Source: Galbula dea (lineage: Eukaryota; Chordata; Aves; Piciformes; Galbulidae). From it: 64,000 nt of DNA. The notes below the pieces were generated by a model. That model was not told the origin of the DNA. It worked only from the letters and a program-made list of their open reading frames with translations, and ran no database searches. The stretch is from NCBI GenBank assembly GCA_013399015.1, contig VWZX01006139.1:372001-436000 (forward strand), in the 5' to 3' direction. Of the stretch, positions 25,380-37,963 are shown one piece after another. The position numbers and the translations under genes were made by a program. The stretch's first letter is position 1; each line of letters begins with the position of its first letter.

Positions 25380-28300
25380 CAAAAAGTCTTGGAGGATAAA
25401 ACTGAAGCTTTCACTGTCGTGTCTCTGATGTATAAGTGATCCCTGCCTTTGCATTCCCAGCACTTTCTGGACTCTAAGCTCTATCCAACTAAACTTTTCC
25501 AGTCTCTCTTACATTCCTTCCCTCCCTCTTGTCTTGGTTGACTTTGGCCAGCACCTCTCTGGACTCCCAGTTCATTCAATTCAGCCCCAAGTCTGAAGCT
25601 AAATCTGTAACTGTTTTCTTGGAGATGCTTATCTTTGTGACCACAACAGGGAAATCATGAGTTCAGCTTGAAAAAGAGGAATCTGATTATTCACATCTAT
25701 GTTTTTAGACAGGACAATATATTAAAGGGAGGGAGGAAGGGATGGATGTATGGTGAGCAGGGGGTGACTGTGGAGAAATGAGGGACACAAAAGTCAGACC
25801 AGGAGAAGAGGTTAAGCACAACCCCAGCAGCCACTTTTTGGTTATTTTCCCAAGAAAAGGAGAGTTTTCTTCATTTTAGTGCATGGTTTGGCAACCCCTA
25901 ATCAGTGCTGCTTGCCCTCAAAACTGATAGCAAAGGTGACTAGAGCATCTTCACTTTTGTTTTGGTTGAGAAAGCAAAGAGTGCAGTGATCAGTATTGAA
26001 GCCCAAATAAAATATTCTGATTAGAAACATTTTCTTCCATTTTATCAAATTCAAAGTCTGTTTCTCTGTTAAAAATTGCATTGTCCTTTTAGCCACTTTG
26101 TGCATGTGATTTCCCAGTTCTGTTGGAATTACATTTTTTGCTGACTAAGACAAATTTAGCCCTGACTCTCTCTTCCTCCTGCAGATGACAAGGTGTTGCC
26201 ATGCTGCCCAATGTCAAAGGATTTCTAATGGAGACTTTTTATAGCTGTTGTCTCCCAAGCCAGAGCATGTCCTTGGCTCTTCCCAGAACACAGCTCTCAT
26301 TTCTTATAAGACAAAAGGAAAATGCCAGAGGCCAGAAGACCCTGTCTGTGCCCTGCTGCTGAACTGCAGCACATTGAGTTAAAACAGACACAGTATTATA
26401 CAAATGGGATGAGGTTTTCTTTTCTTAATGCTCTTTACACCATCATTATGCAGCAGTGAAAACTAATAACATGAAACACATGGACTATTGGGTGACACTG
26501 CTGCTGCCTCAGGGGGGGCTCCCAAACCACAAGCTGCAGAGCTGCCTTTTCCTCTTCCTCTCCTTTCTGGATTTTCCCAGAGACTCTCCTGCAGAAGACA
26601 GCTTCATGACCTATGGATCAAATATCTCTGGTGATCTCATAGCAGATGCATAAAAGTGCACAGTTCAGCATTTTTCAAACCTCAGGTCCCTTCAGATCTA
26701 AGAAGTGTGCTTCTGCCACCTGCAATGGAGGGGGAAAAGAAAATTTTCCATGCAGACTCCAACAGCCAAAGAGCCCTTGGCCCCTGCTCCATGTGCAGAA
26801 GACCCCTATTTGGTGGAAATAATTACATTATAGCTTCACCCATATTTGCCTTCTGAACAGACCTTTTGCAAGCTCTTTGGACTACCCTTAGGTCAAAGGC
26901 CAGGCAATCTGTGAAAAGTTGATGTAACTGCCAAATGTTGATAGCTTTGTACCCTCAGCTGCTGTAAGCTAGTGCAGCTCCAGAAAGGTTACTTGATCTG
27001 AAATGGCATCTTCTGGGATATGTAGAGTATCTATTTCTGCAGCAGCTTGCTCTCAGAGAGATGAGGGGTCAGGCACTTTCATGGAGCTTGCAAAGAAGGA
27101 GGCAAAAGGAGATGAGTTTTAAATGGTCTTTGTGCAAAATGGCTTTTTCAGGTGGTGCTTTTTCAGAGAACTTAATGAAGAGAGATCACAGGGTGAGGCA
27201 ATCATGCTGCAGTGCCAGGGCTAAGAGAACTCTGTGGTTCAGACTGTGCTCCTCAGAATGGGGCTGGTCCTGTGAGGAAAGAGATGCTGCTTTACTGCAC
27301 TGTCCTCTCCACCTTGCTGCCTCTGCTTATGCTTTCATGAACATTGCAAGTCTCTGCTGTACAGAGAACTGCATGGTGCTTTTATGAAGAGCAAGAGAGT
27401 AGCTGCCATGAGCCAGTCTGGGAAACAGAATCTGACCCACAATGTCCTGGGAAAAGGAATCACTTAAGCTGTTGTTCAGACTGTCATGATGCTGTCCTCC
27501 TTCTTACAGAGTGTTCTAGGCAAATTCTAAATCATCTGAGAGATGTCACTTGGTGATTCAACACACTTGCAGAAGCAGTTGCATCCATAGGAGAGAAGGG
27601 AGAGTTGGGCACTGCAAAACCATGTGATCTAAAAGGCATATTTTCCAAATGTCACTTGATGCAATGGTGTGACTGGCTGTTCTTCAGCAGGACTTAGCCT
27701 AACTGTGGTGTTTATTTGCATCTGCACAGCAGCATTAAAGCCTATGGGGAAGGAATCCAGGAGCACCAGCTGGCTGCAGGGTGGAGACCTCCAGGAAATG
27801 CCTCCAGTTATCCCAGCAACACATGAATGGGGATCTATAAGCTGTTTGTCAGGGTAATTCTTTTTATTAATTAACTTTAGTGCTGCTCACCTATGTTAAC
27901 CACACAATGAAGATAAGTCTGCACAGATATGTCAGCACAGATGAGAGTATTTTCATACTCCTGATTTAAAAAAACTTCAGAGAGCTCCTCAAAGGTCACA
28001 AGGTGATCTAGAGGTCTCTGCAGCTTTTGCCTGTCACCACTGTCTACCAAACTGATGTTCTACTATGCCAAGCTTGGCCTTGGATGAGGTGCCCATATCA
28101 AAGCACTTCTGTTGAATGTGGCTGACTTCTCATGTGATGGATCTTGCACTGCATTTCTGTGGCACTTACACAGACTTTGTGGCCTGGAAATTTTGATCAG
28201 CAGTGACTTTCATTTTTGTTTCTGGATCATAAATGAAAGCTTGCAAGGATCCTTCCCACTCTGCATAGACACTTGGTCACTGACCACTCTGGTTACTTCT

Positions 28301-31300
28301 CAGAACGGTTAAAATCCACCTGTAAAAGCTTTGGAAATGCCTGAGAACATTGTGTCTGCAGTACAGCTACAGATCTCTCTTTCTTTTTCCTTTCTTTTCT
28401 ATTTTTTTTTTTGTTTTTTAAGTTTCTTCACTCTCCTCATTTGCATCTAGTGATAGATCCACAGGATGCTACCCCTCTGTCTGAAGTTTGCCAGTGGCCT
28501 CTGGATGCTCCTGCTGTGTTTTGGACCACTTGAGCCCCTGCTGACAGCTGGCTCTGCACAGAGGTGGATCAGGAAGGATTTGAAGGGTCTGGTTTGGGAA
28601 GCAGCTGCTGGAGCCAGCCCTGAGCAGCAGAGAGCAGTTAGCACTCCAGCTGTTTTCAGTAACATGGGGCCATCCTTCCTGAGCTAGTTCTTGGTGGATC
28701 TATGCCAAAATCTCTCCCTAAAGCCCTTTGCTGGTATCAGCACCATTCACCAACAGATGAGTTGCAGAGAAGACTACTCAGAGCTTGAACTTGCTTTGCC
28801 TTAGGTCTCCCAGATGGCTAAAACACAGTGTTGAAGCAGGACTGAAATATGTCAAGCAACTGCCACTGCTGCATGTAGCCTTCTCCTTACCCAGCAGTCC
28901 CAGCTGGTGGTGGTGTCTATGCTGCTCTTTTCATCCTCCTCTACCTGAGGTAGGAAAAGAGAGGATCTTCCCACTGCAGTTTGCTTATCTCTGGGGTAGA
29001 AAATGGAGTATGCTGTTTGAAACCTTTAGCTGTACACACAGTTGGAAGCAATGAGCAAATAGATTATCTTCTAGAGCCAGGAGTTTAAATGGGCTAGAAA
29101 TATCCCATTGAATTTAACCAACACCCCTGGTTTCCAGTGCTATTCTGCAGCTTAATTTCCGTAGGCTCAAATAAATATTTGGTCTTAGTGATACAGGGAG
29201 GTCAAAACCTCAGCTCATGACACTCTGCAGGCATCAGTTGCAGCCATGTGGAACAGTCTTTTGGTTCCTGAGTGTGGTTATAATTTAGCTGAACACTCAT
29301 GAAGAGATACACAATTTTCCCTGGACTCCTCTCAGCAACTCAGCACACATGTGAGAATACATCTTCCATCTGCTGACTCCTGCTCCCAGTTTGTTTCTGT
29401 TCTTTAAGGTCTCTGCTTTAATCTTGCAGAACCAGATCTACAAAACCCAAAAGTTTTAGTAGGTGGTTCCAAGGAAGGAAAATTAAAGAGATCCCAAAGA
29501 CACCACTCAGTTATTCCCAGCAAGGAATGTTGGGCACAGTCACTTCATCCCTGGGCTCACACTGGGGGACACTGCTGTGTTGAAATCAAGACATACTTAA
29601 ACTTCCAAAGTGAATTAATTTATCTGCTGATCTGAATTACTTGTTTTGCTTTAGGAAATATGACAACATTAGCTAGAAATGTTCTCTTCTGAGCTGATTA
29701 CAGAGATGAGTTGCTGGAAGCTATCAAACATTCACAGCTCTAAAGGGAGAGGGAAGTTTATGTACGGTAAGAAACTGCAAACACTTCAGGTACTGCACAC
29801 TTCTGCCAGAGGAGGCAAGTATTTATGATCTATAAACACTCTGAACAAAGATGTTTGTAGAGGAAGGATGTGGTGGTCCAAGTCTTTGCCTGGTGTGAAG
29901 CAGTGTTGCTTACTTCACTGCCTCGCTGCAAGCTGGTTCATGACTGCTGAGGGTCTGGTTGGAAGGTGATCAGTGACCTGTAGGAGGTACAGGGATCTGG
30001 TCTAGATCTGGTCTAACAAGCTCTCTGTTTGTACAAACCTTTTGCAAATGTTTTCAAAGACTTTTGAAGAGAAAAAATAATGCTGGAAAATTCAAGAGCT
30101 TATTATTAGTAGTATTAGCATTGGTAGTGTTATTAGTATTTACTTGTTAATTCTTGGCTTTTCCATGCATCCAAACAGGCTGCCTGATTCTCAGAGGTAA
30201 CTTCAACTATTCTAACTGTAGCAGTGGGAAGAACCTGGGTTGTCAGATACCCAGAAGAGAACTAAAAGGGTATCATCAATCAAGTGAAGAGTTAATGGCA
30301 AATTAAACATGGAAAAAACATCAAATGAGTTTCAGAATTGTTGGCTCTGATTTTGAGAATATTTTGTACTAGGTAGCTTCCCCAGCAAATGGCCAAATAC
30401 ACTTGGATCTAAAGTGTTCCTAGATACTAGCCAAGCTGCCACAGTCTTTTTTAGTTTCTATGACCCACCTCCTTTGCAAATAATCTAGTACATACTACTT
30501 AATTTTATCAGCTCCCTCACCTTTGGACTGCAAGTCTGTGGTTAGCATCTGTGCACATTTTTAATTTTCAGCAAAAGCACTGGGACTTGACATAATGCAG
30601 GAGGAGAGACTTTTAATAAGATGCTTAACTGAGGTCTGCTCCTGTCAAGGCAATGTGAAAATGAATGCTGAGTTTCCTCTCTCCCTTTCTAAAATCCTGA
30701 ATTATGTTTTATTAACCAGGAAACATTTTTAGTTTTAGTAATAAAAAAAACAATCCAAAAATTATTAAAAGACAATTTGTTTAGCTAATTGACTATGAAA
30801 ATAGACAGAATGAAGTAATAAAAGTTGGTGGAGTCTTTCAACTATGAAGGAAATCTATAAAATAGAGGGTTATCTATCCATTAATCTAAGCCAGGCTGTT
30901 ATCTACAGCTTCCCTTCCTCTCTGCCTGGTAATCTAGTCCAAGGTTAAAGGTAGCCAAGCTTAGTTTAACTCACCATAGATATTCTCTAAAACTTGACTA
31001 GACTCCAGATGTCATGTCTGGACAAATCCAGATCTAATAGCCAAGACCATGCTGACTGCTTAATATTAGTCTTATTAAACTCATCTGATGCATTTCCTTG
31101 TCTGCCACCCTGCTCCTGGTGTGAAGAACACTCCAGAAACTGCATTGGGTTATCTGGTGTTGTTGGAATTCAGGCTATGAAATGTTGCAAGTCACATTGT
31201 GTTTGCACACGCTTCGAGTGTCCAAGGGATCTGCAAAACTCATTTAGCTCTTCTGTCTTTGGAAGGCTTTAGCACTCATTTGGCATTTCTCTTTGGATGA

Positions 31301-31712
31301 TTTTTAAGTTACTGTAAACTAAGCATAGTCTGAGAGACATCTCTCCCCTGAGTCTGCCTTTCACTTCTTGTTCAGTCTCCTATCTAGGTGATAAAGGTGT
31401 TCACCTCTTCTGAGGTTGCGAGATGCTAGATAGGGGTCCTGGGCTTGCTCTGGAACCTGCAGCAGGACTCTCTGTGCAGCAAATCAAATGATTGCACTGA
31501 TAATGTGGCTTTCTGCCCAGGACTGTCTTTTCAAATCTCTGTATTTAACTCTAGCCATTTCCTAGCAAAGTATCAGTGCAAATCCAGGGAGTTTGTGAGC
31601 GAAAGCATTTCATTGCTAGAGAGGAACAGTCACTCAGGGTACAGTTCCCTAGTCTCTGGGGAGGGTAAGTCAAAATCCAGATTCTCCTCCATAACTTACA
31701 GCTGATTTTGTG
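25380..31712. other. Unique non-coding stretch
   Basis: No gene is recognised over about 6.3 kb. A pyrimidine/T-rich tract spans about 28373-28440, followed by an ATTTGCAT octamer. An 11-bp direct duplication, GATCTGGTCTA twice, lies at 29994-30015. A 73-codon frame starting at 28466 begins with a hydrophobic, signal-peptide-like stretch but has no other support. Confidence 0.6.
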
Positions 31713-31766
31713 TCATAGAATCATTTAGGTTAGAAAGGACCTTTAAGGTCATTGAGTCCATCTGTT
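31713..31766 (-). mobile_element. Short CR1 3' end scrap
   Basis: About 54 bp of CR1 3' terminus in minus orientation: TCATAGAATCATTTAGG, then TTAGAAAGGACCTTTAAGG and TCATTGAGTCCA. This matches the terminal sequence of the 7.1 and 47.5 kb copies. Everything beyond this point is lost or too diverged to see. Confidence 0.85.
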
Positions 31767-34378
31767 AAGGCTTGGCTTAACTCTTGCTAGTCTGCTCTCT
31801 CCACAGCCTAGCAAGGCACTGGTCTGGCAAAGACTGCTTGGTCTTCGAGTCTGTATAAACCACAAAGTATCTCCCAAAGCCATGAAACATAAATCACATA
31901 GTTAAAGACCAATAAAGACCAAGTCAAACCCAGCCCATGGCACAGGAGACAGCACAAGGGAGGATGGTCAAGGGCCATCCAAATTCCAAAGGGAATTTAT
32001 CAGATAAAACCTCTATGTGGCTCCAAGGTTGGGCTTTGTCCCATGTCACTGAAGAAAGCAAACACTCCTTGGTGCTCCCTCCCTAATCATCTGAGAGTGA
32101 AAAAAAGAAAAATACATCCTGCCTCCAGCTGTGGTTGTAGGTAGATAAAATGAACAGCTTGGGATGTGCATGTCAGGGTTACTGGGGTATCCTCTGTACA
32201 ACCTGGCCTTAGGTCTTGCTGGCTCCAGGAGTGCAGAGAAAGGGTGAATTCTCTACAAAGCAGAAGGGAAATGCTTCCTATCTACATTATACACCTAACA
32301 GAAGATCCAAGTGTGAGGTTAGTACTGCACAAACCTGATGGACACAAAACAGATCTCACCCCCTTGGAAACATGCAACTTACATTGAGCTCACATAGAAG
32401 TTGAGGAAGCATCAAAGTTCAGATCTGGATCTCAAACCCCACTCAGCCTTCAGTGTACTTTTAAAACCCCCTAGCAGTTGTTGCTTTGGGGCTAATTTTA
32501 GGCAGCAGACACCAGATTCTGGTCCTTCTAAGTCACTTGGCACAGTGTTAGTTACCACTGTGGCAGCTCATCCTTTAGCTGCCACCTCAGTCTCTCCTTC
32601 AGCACAGTGGCTTTGATTCACACTGCTGGCACTGTAGAGAACACATTCAAACCTCATTGCAGTGATTTGTTTTCCTTCATTCAGTTTTGTTTCACCAGTT
32701 TTAGTGGTGCCAAGCAGAACCAGCTCTTTGAAGACTTCATTTAAAAACCTTGCTTATTGTGAGCATTGGGTGTCTCCTCCAGAGCTGACCACCAAGCACC
32801 ACACATGGCCAGGCTTGCCAAAAGGCTCTGAGAAACAGCTCTCCCCTTTCCCCACTCCCCAGGCTGCCTTTTGTGGTTTGCTATTTAGAGAGCTGGAGAG
32901 AGGAACAGATGGAATAAATTGTCTGGTGGTAGCCAAGTGACTGAACCACTTCTGGGAAATGCTACATCTCTCTTTCTGTGGGATTTATAGGTGAGATGCC
33001 CAGGAGTCACTCTTGTGTCAGGAGCATCAGGAACAATTTGCTTTGCAAAGCGCTGTAAATCTCGGAGTCTGTTCTGCTTCCAGGAAGGTTCCCCAGCAGA
33101 GATGCCTGGAGCCCTGCTCACAGGGGATTTCCAGCCAGCCCAAGGCTCTCCTCTAAACCAGCATCTGTCTTCTTAGAGCATGTAGGAATGAGGCCAAAAC
33201 CACCATCTATATATCACCTCTGCGGATGTGGCATAGAAGCAGGGGAAAAAGGGGGAGGCACACATTAAATCTTACAAGTACCATTTTGTTTTCCCTTCCT
33301 TCTTCTCTTCCACCCTCCTCCCCTCTCCTCCTTCCAATCCCCTGCTTTAGTTTTCAGTAGCTGATGGGGGTGGTAAAAATTCCAGGAGGCCAAGACAAAC
33401 TGTTGAAGGTTGTGATTTCTAATGGTTCCTCTTGAAAATTGCTGACAGATGCTGGTCCTGAGATCAGAACAGCAGAAGCTGCCAGCATGAGGCTCAGGGC
33501 CAGCCATTGATTCCCTTTCTTAATAGGGAAATCTAAATGTATGGTAACTCTCTGGGCAGAGACTATGTGCCACTTTTCTCCAAGTTTCTCTTGTCCACTC
33601 ATCTTCCCTCTTTATTCTTATTCCCTTTCCTACTTCCCCAGACTTCACCCTTTATTCTCCATGTCATATGCTTAATTCATAACTTTTTTGTCTTCTTTTT
33701 CCCCTCTTTTTCCTCTTTTTCCTTCCCTGTTTCTTTTTACTGTCTAGCTCCTGGACTCTATGGATGTTTGCCCAGCTACAACTTAGGGAAAGAAAAGTGC
33801 AGGAATTTGACTGATGCAGCAAATTTGTTTTCTTCTTGGAGCCTTTAATTCTCAAGACAGCCTACTTGTGTTTCAAAATAATAGATGGGCAGAGGCAAAG
33901 AGGGAGATGGGATGGGGGCTCCTTCAGCATTGAGGTCAGTCAGGGTCTTGCAGAAGGAGATGGAGGTAAGCTGCCATCTTAGGGAAGGAATGTGCTTTGA
34001 TTCCAGCCAGACATGTAGCTGCATTTTGCACACTGTGCCTGAACTACTTCTGCATCCTTAATGCTCCCTGGCACCTGGCATAGCAGTCAGGGCTTCTTCC
34101 TCCCTTCATACCAGCTCCTTGTGACAGAATATTCCTAACTGGTAGTTTTGCAAAGGCAGAGGATAGCCATGGTGTTGGTTTTGCTGGTAGAGCTTAGAAA
34201 AGTGCTGACATAATCCCAAATATTGTCATGAGTTTAAGAAGCAGTAGCAGGGCCTGGGATGTAGAGGAGGGGAGGTAATTGTCCCTAGAAAGATTCATGA
34301 CATTTGAGTGGAATTGGAAACTGCTGTGCTCCCAGGCACATATTTCTGCCAGCATGCAGGGTCAAGTCTCCAACTTAC
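31767..34378. other. Unique non-coding stretch with a pyrimidine tract
   Basis: No gene is recognised. A long pyrimidine-rich tract lies at about 33585-33745 on the plus strand (T/C runs with interspersed CTTTTT and CCCTC), and a second C/T-rich patch lies near 33.29-33.34 kb. No splice-bounded frame next to them resembles a known protein. Confidence 0.55.
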
Positions 34379-34586
34379 CTGTCTTTTGCTGGGGTTGCTG
34401 TGAATGTGGAAACACTGGAGGTGCAGGGATTTGGGCCTGAGGTCCTTAGTTTCAGGTAAATACATGTGCACAGCTGGGGGATCAAATCTGCTTTCTTCCT
34501 TCACTTCTTTGTAAGTCTGCTGGAGCCACAAGCTGTGACATAGGATATTGGTGATATAGGTATTGGGCATGGGGGAAAATTCTTCC
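34379..34586 (-). other. Open splice-bounded segment (possible exon, unidentified)
   Basis: The minus strand has an acceptor-like TGTCTTCCTAG just before 34586 and a near-consensus donor CAG/GTAAGTTG just after 34379. The 208 nt between them are open for 69 codons in one frame, beginning in mid-codon and ending in phase 0. The translation is protein-like in composition and includes FDPPAVHMYLPETKDL and SLHLQCFHIHSNP, but I recognise no family. Chance pseudo-exons of this quality are common in vertebrate introns, so this is a candidate only. Confidence 0.2.
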
Positions 34587-34684
34587 CTAGGAAGACACTG
34601 CAGCACTGAGCAGATTACCAGAGACCCTGTGCCATCTTTGTCCCCAGGGACTCTCAAAGGCTTGGCTGCTTTGATCTAGTACTG

Positions 34685-34755
34685 GCAATAGTCAGGTGGG
34701 AGATCAGACTAGGAACCTCTAGAAATCCTTTCCAACCACCACTTCTGTGATGTTC
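34685..34755 (+). mobile_element. Degenerate CR1 3' end scrap
   Basis: A weak match to the CR1 3' terminus: TGGGAGATCAGACTAGG, then AACCTCTAGAAATCCTTTCC, then AACCACCACTTCTGTGATG. This resembles the usual 'ggactagatgatc... aggtcccttccaacc... attctgtgat' order. It is short and diverged, so it could be over-read. Confidence 0.5.
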
Positions 34756-35661
34756 AGATGACAGTTGGTGAGGGCAGGATGTAAACACAAGTAACCAGAG
34801 CTCTTTCCCTGAAAATATTCACTACTGAGGTATCCAACTGTTCCAACAACCTGATCATAAAAATAGTGATGGCTGCTCCTTACCTTTTATCTCCAACAGC
34901 ACTATCAATAAGCCTCAAGAGAGTGTCACAGAGTTGCTTTGGGCCAGAAAGTATGACCCATTCAGAGCTGTGCTGCTTAACCAAGCCTTCCTTTACCAGT
35001 GAAGCAGATCATTCATGGAAAACCATTTCATCCCTTTGCCTGCCTGCAAGGAACTCCAGTATATCCCCTTGAGTTTATCCAATAAGCAAATGTTGGAGAC
35101 TGAGGTCTGCCAGAGATGTGGATCCCCAGCTTCCTGGCTGACAGCATTAATGGTCATGCTTGCAGAGTGTTTTGCTGTCTGATTAGCAGCTGTCAGCACC
35201 ATTAAGGGAATGCCTCTCACTCTGACCAGCAGCCACAGGAGATTAACATGTGTGATCCTAGAGAAATGGTTTCTTTTGGCTGCTGATGTGCCACAGTTAG
35301 CACCTTCATCTCTAAGCTGGTACTTGGGCCCTTAATAATAAAATGATTGTTGAGGATTTCCTTCCAGAGAGTTGGGGCAGTGCCATGTCAGCAAGGCAGT
35401 GCTGATAGATCAGCAGGACAGAGGCAGAGTTTGGGAGCCATGCAGATACTTCATTGCTCATGTCACCACCCCATTACTGTTGTTGGGTTTTATGGCACCA
35501 TAAACATTTGGCTGCATCATTTTCCTCCCATTGCAGAGAGGGAAACAAGGGAGCTATCAGCACCTCTGAGGAGGCACTCAACATGATAGAGGAGTGAGTT
35601 CAGTGTCTATACAAAGGATACCATAAAAGCAGCTTAGAATAAATCTGAGCACAGGCATCTG
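34756..35661. other. Unique non-coding stretch
   Basis: Nothing recognisable is seen in about 0.9 kb between the degenerate CR1 scrap and the tandem array. Confidence 0.6.
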
Positions 35662-35819
35662 TAGGGTAGGCTATGCATCCATAGGATAAGTTATGCATCC
35701 ATAGGTTAGATTATGCATCCCATGGACAGGCTGTGCATCCCTAGGATAGATATGTATCCATAGGATGGGTTATGCATCCCATGGACAGGCTGTGCATCCC
35801 TAGGCTAGGCAATACATCC
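35662..35819 (+). repeat. Tandem array, eight units of 19-21 bp, higher-order 59-bp period
   Basis: Eight copies of a unit close to TAGGATAGGTTATGCATCCA run head to tail at 35662-35681, 35682-35701, 35702-35722, 35723-35741, 35742-35760, 35761-35781, 35782-35800 and 35801-35819. The 4th and 7th units are the identical variant TGGACAGGCTGTGCATCCC. Units 3-5 and 6-8 form two 59-bp trimers, so the array grew by duplicating a three-unit block. Most units carry the palindrome ATGCAT or its one-base variant GTGCAT. Confidence 0.95.
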
Positions 35820-36854
35820 TCTCCTGAGGCTGGAGGGGTATGAAGAAGTCCCAGCAGACACTCTCATCTCCAAGCCAGGGACATACAGCACTAATGTCTT
35901 CTTCTCTCATGATTCCACAGCATAAGAGGTAGCCACAGTGTATGGGGTCTCCTCTTGTTGGAGGGTACTCTGAGGTGCAGAAATACATCATGTTCACAGT
36001 TGGATCCACACCATCACTTGTGTGCAAGGTAAGTTCCTATGAATGATCTACATTCATTTTCACTGCAGTCTTCAAACCCCAGTCAGCAAGGGAAAGCCTG
36101 CCTGAAGCTGCAGGCACTTCTGAACCATGAGCTATCTCCAGTGCAATGTAGTCCTCCCCCAGCTTCATGAGGACCACGTTCATTCTGTCACACAATGCAA
36201 TAAAGTACCTGTGGTACCTGCTCTGGGTGAGTGTTGTTTGCTCTTTAGTGCCCTGCTTGCCCATAGCAGGTACAAATATGGTGCTGTTCTCTGTCTTCTG
36301 CAGAAGATACAACTGTTTGAGATCACAGTGAAGGCTGCAGCAGTCACAGATGTTTCATTCAAAAGCAGAAGGAATTATGTTGCTTCAACCCACAGGTACC
36401 TAACCACAGGTGGGCTCTTAATACCTAGTGTTGGAGTCTTCTAACTCTTAAAATCCAAGTGCTACTCAGAGAGTGAATGGACTAGCCTTGCCTGTAAGAA
36501 CTGGTGTGAAAGTATCAGTCAAGTCCTTTAATTCAGTGAGGAACAGCAATGAAATGCACACATACACAAAGAAACCCATTGCACTGTTTGATATTCTTGG
36601 CAAAATACAAGGGATATCTAATTGTGCTTTTCATTGCTGGGCTCACTGCCTGAACATAACAAATAAATAATGTTAGAGGAAAGAAAGTATATATCTCAGG
36701 GTATGTATTTCTGTAAAAGTCTCTGTTATAATTGCTATTTATTTTTTGTAGTGTAGTAACTCCTAAATCCCATCACAAGTCACAGCTGTGTTGTTGTAGG
36801 CACTGTACCCACACAAAGTGTCTAACACAGCCTTTGTCTTGACATGCAACCTTA
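35820..36854. other. Non-coding stretch with two adjacent open minus-strand segments
   Basis: No gene is identified. On the minus strand, about 36351-36037 (105 codons to a stop) and 36034-35800 are both open and give protein-like, partly cysteine-rich translations. Neither has a convincing donor/acceptor pair on that strand. On the plus strand, AAG/GTAAGT at 36028, TTTTCACTGCAG before 36067 and a GTGAGT near 36227 look like splice sites. The implied intron is only about 40 bp and the frames hit stops. Confidence 0.45.
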
Positions 36855-37074
36855 CATATTAGGGAGGATTTCCTCACTGAGAGGGTTATCAAGGGCTGGA
36901 ACAGGCTGCCCAGGGAGGTGATGGAGTCACCATCCCTGGAAGAGTTCAAAAAGTGTGGAGATGTTGTGCTCAGAGTCATGGTTTAGTGGTGAGCATGGGA
37001 GTGTTGGGTGGGTGGGTGAACTGGATGATCTCAGAGGCCTTTTCTAACCATGATGGTTCTTTGATTCTATGATA
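36855..37074 (+). mobile_element. CR1 LINE 3' end fragment
   Basis: A plus-strand CR1 3' end. It begins in the ORF2 tail/3' UTR (AGAGGGTTATCAAGGGCTGG, then CAGGCTGCCCAGGGAGGTG) and passes through GATGATCTCAGAGGCC. It ends in the terminal octamers TTTGATTCTATGATA. It is strongly 5' truncated and is the same type as the 7.1 and 47.5 kb copies in the opposite orientation. Confidence 0.95.
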
Positions 37075-37963
37075 AGATAGCCTTCAGACCTGAGGTGTGC
37101 TTGGAATGGGAGATGTAATCATCCATTTGCCTTAGCTATTAGGGCAGTGAACTATCATTGGAAATGCTCCTTGTGAGGACACTAAACCAACTGTGTGTTC
37201 TGCAGAGATGTTGGTATCTGGCTGGGTGATGCAGGGTGTGAATGTGCTCGCTTGACAGAAACTGTTTTATTTCTTACAGTGGTTACAGATGACACAAGTT
37301 TCAGGTTCTCCTCTAAGCTCCAATTCTCTGTGCACAAAGAGGAGAATGAAAATAAGAAGAGAAAATATGATCTTGAAAATCAAGTGATTTTGTGTCAGAG
37401 ATGCAGGAACTCTGAAGCCAGTAGGGGTTTCCATTCCTACTGAGCTGGTGTTTTGCCAGGAGCTGTGCAGACTTTGTGAAGTCCACCCAGGGAACTTGCA
37501 CAGGAGGAGGAGGAGGAAGATAATGGTGTCTTGTCTTTGAAGTGTTTTGTTCTCTGCCTGGAGATACTGGTGCAAAACCAAGCTGTGACAGGAGAGAGAT
37601 GAGGAACAAACAGAGGTCAAGAATGTAAAAATAACCATGAGAGGTCCTCTGCAGAGCCAAATGACTTTGCACATTGGAAGAACTAAGTGGGGTGAAAAAA
37701 CAAACCAAACCTATAGGTTAAACCCCAGGAGACTCTGTGCTAGAAAATGACTCATTACTAACAACACTTGTCAAAAATAAGCCCCTTCTCCCTCATGCAG
37801 GATTGAAAACATACTGGCTACTAGTGTGGACAGAGCCAAGATATTTTCAGTGCCTAGTACAGAAAATGTTATGAGACCTCTGAGCAGGAGATTTCTGTAA
37901 AAGAAAGTGGGAAATGTTTGGCATTTTTTACCCTAGCAATCAGGGAATCATCCAGGCAGAGGT
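37075..37963. other. Unique non-coding stretch
   Basis: No gene is recognised. A short (AGG)5 run lies at 37502-37517 and an A-rich patch with CAAACC lies at 37695-37711. Minus-strand frames of 131 and 135 codons overlap across the AGG run and have no family features. Confidence 0.6.

Noticed and set aside
25440..25575. Possible extension of the 25-kb CR1 (two 'ctctggactc'-like motifs)
   Set aside because: Motifs are short and the intervening sequence does not align with CR1 from memory.
28373..28440. Pyrimidine tract as a splice-acceptor region or triplex element (also 33585-33745)
   Set aside because: No adjacent supported exon and no mirror symmetry evident; treated as low-complexity DNA.
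28466..28687. 73-codon frame with hydrophobic N-terminus after a pyrimidine tract
   Set aside because: No family resemblance, and the acceptor is about 30 bp from the tract; best explained by chance.
35662..35819. CRISPR-like array
   Set aside because: Units are contiguous with no unique spacers, in a vertebrate genome; it is a plain tandem repeat.
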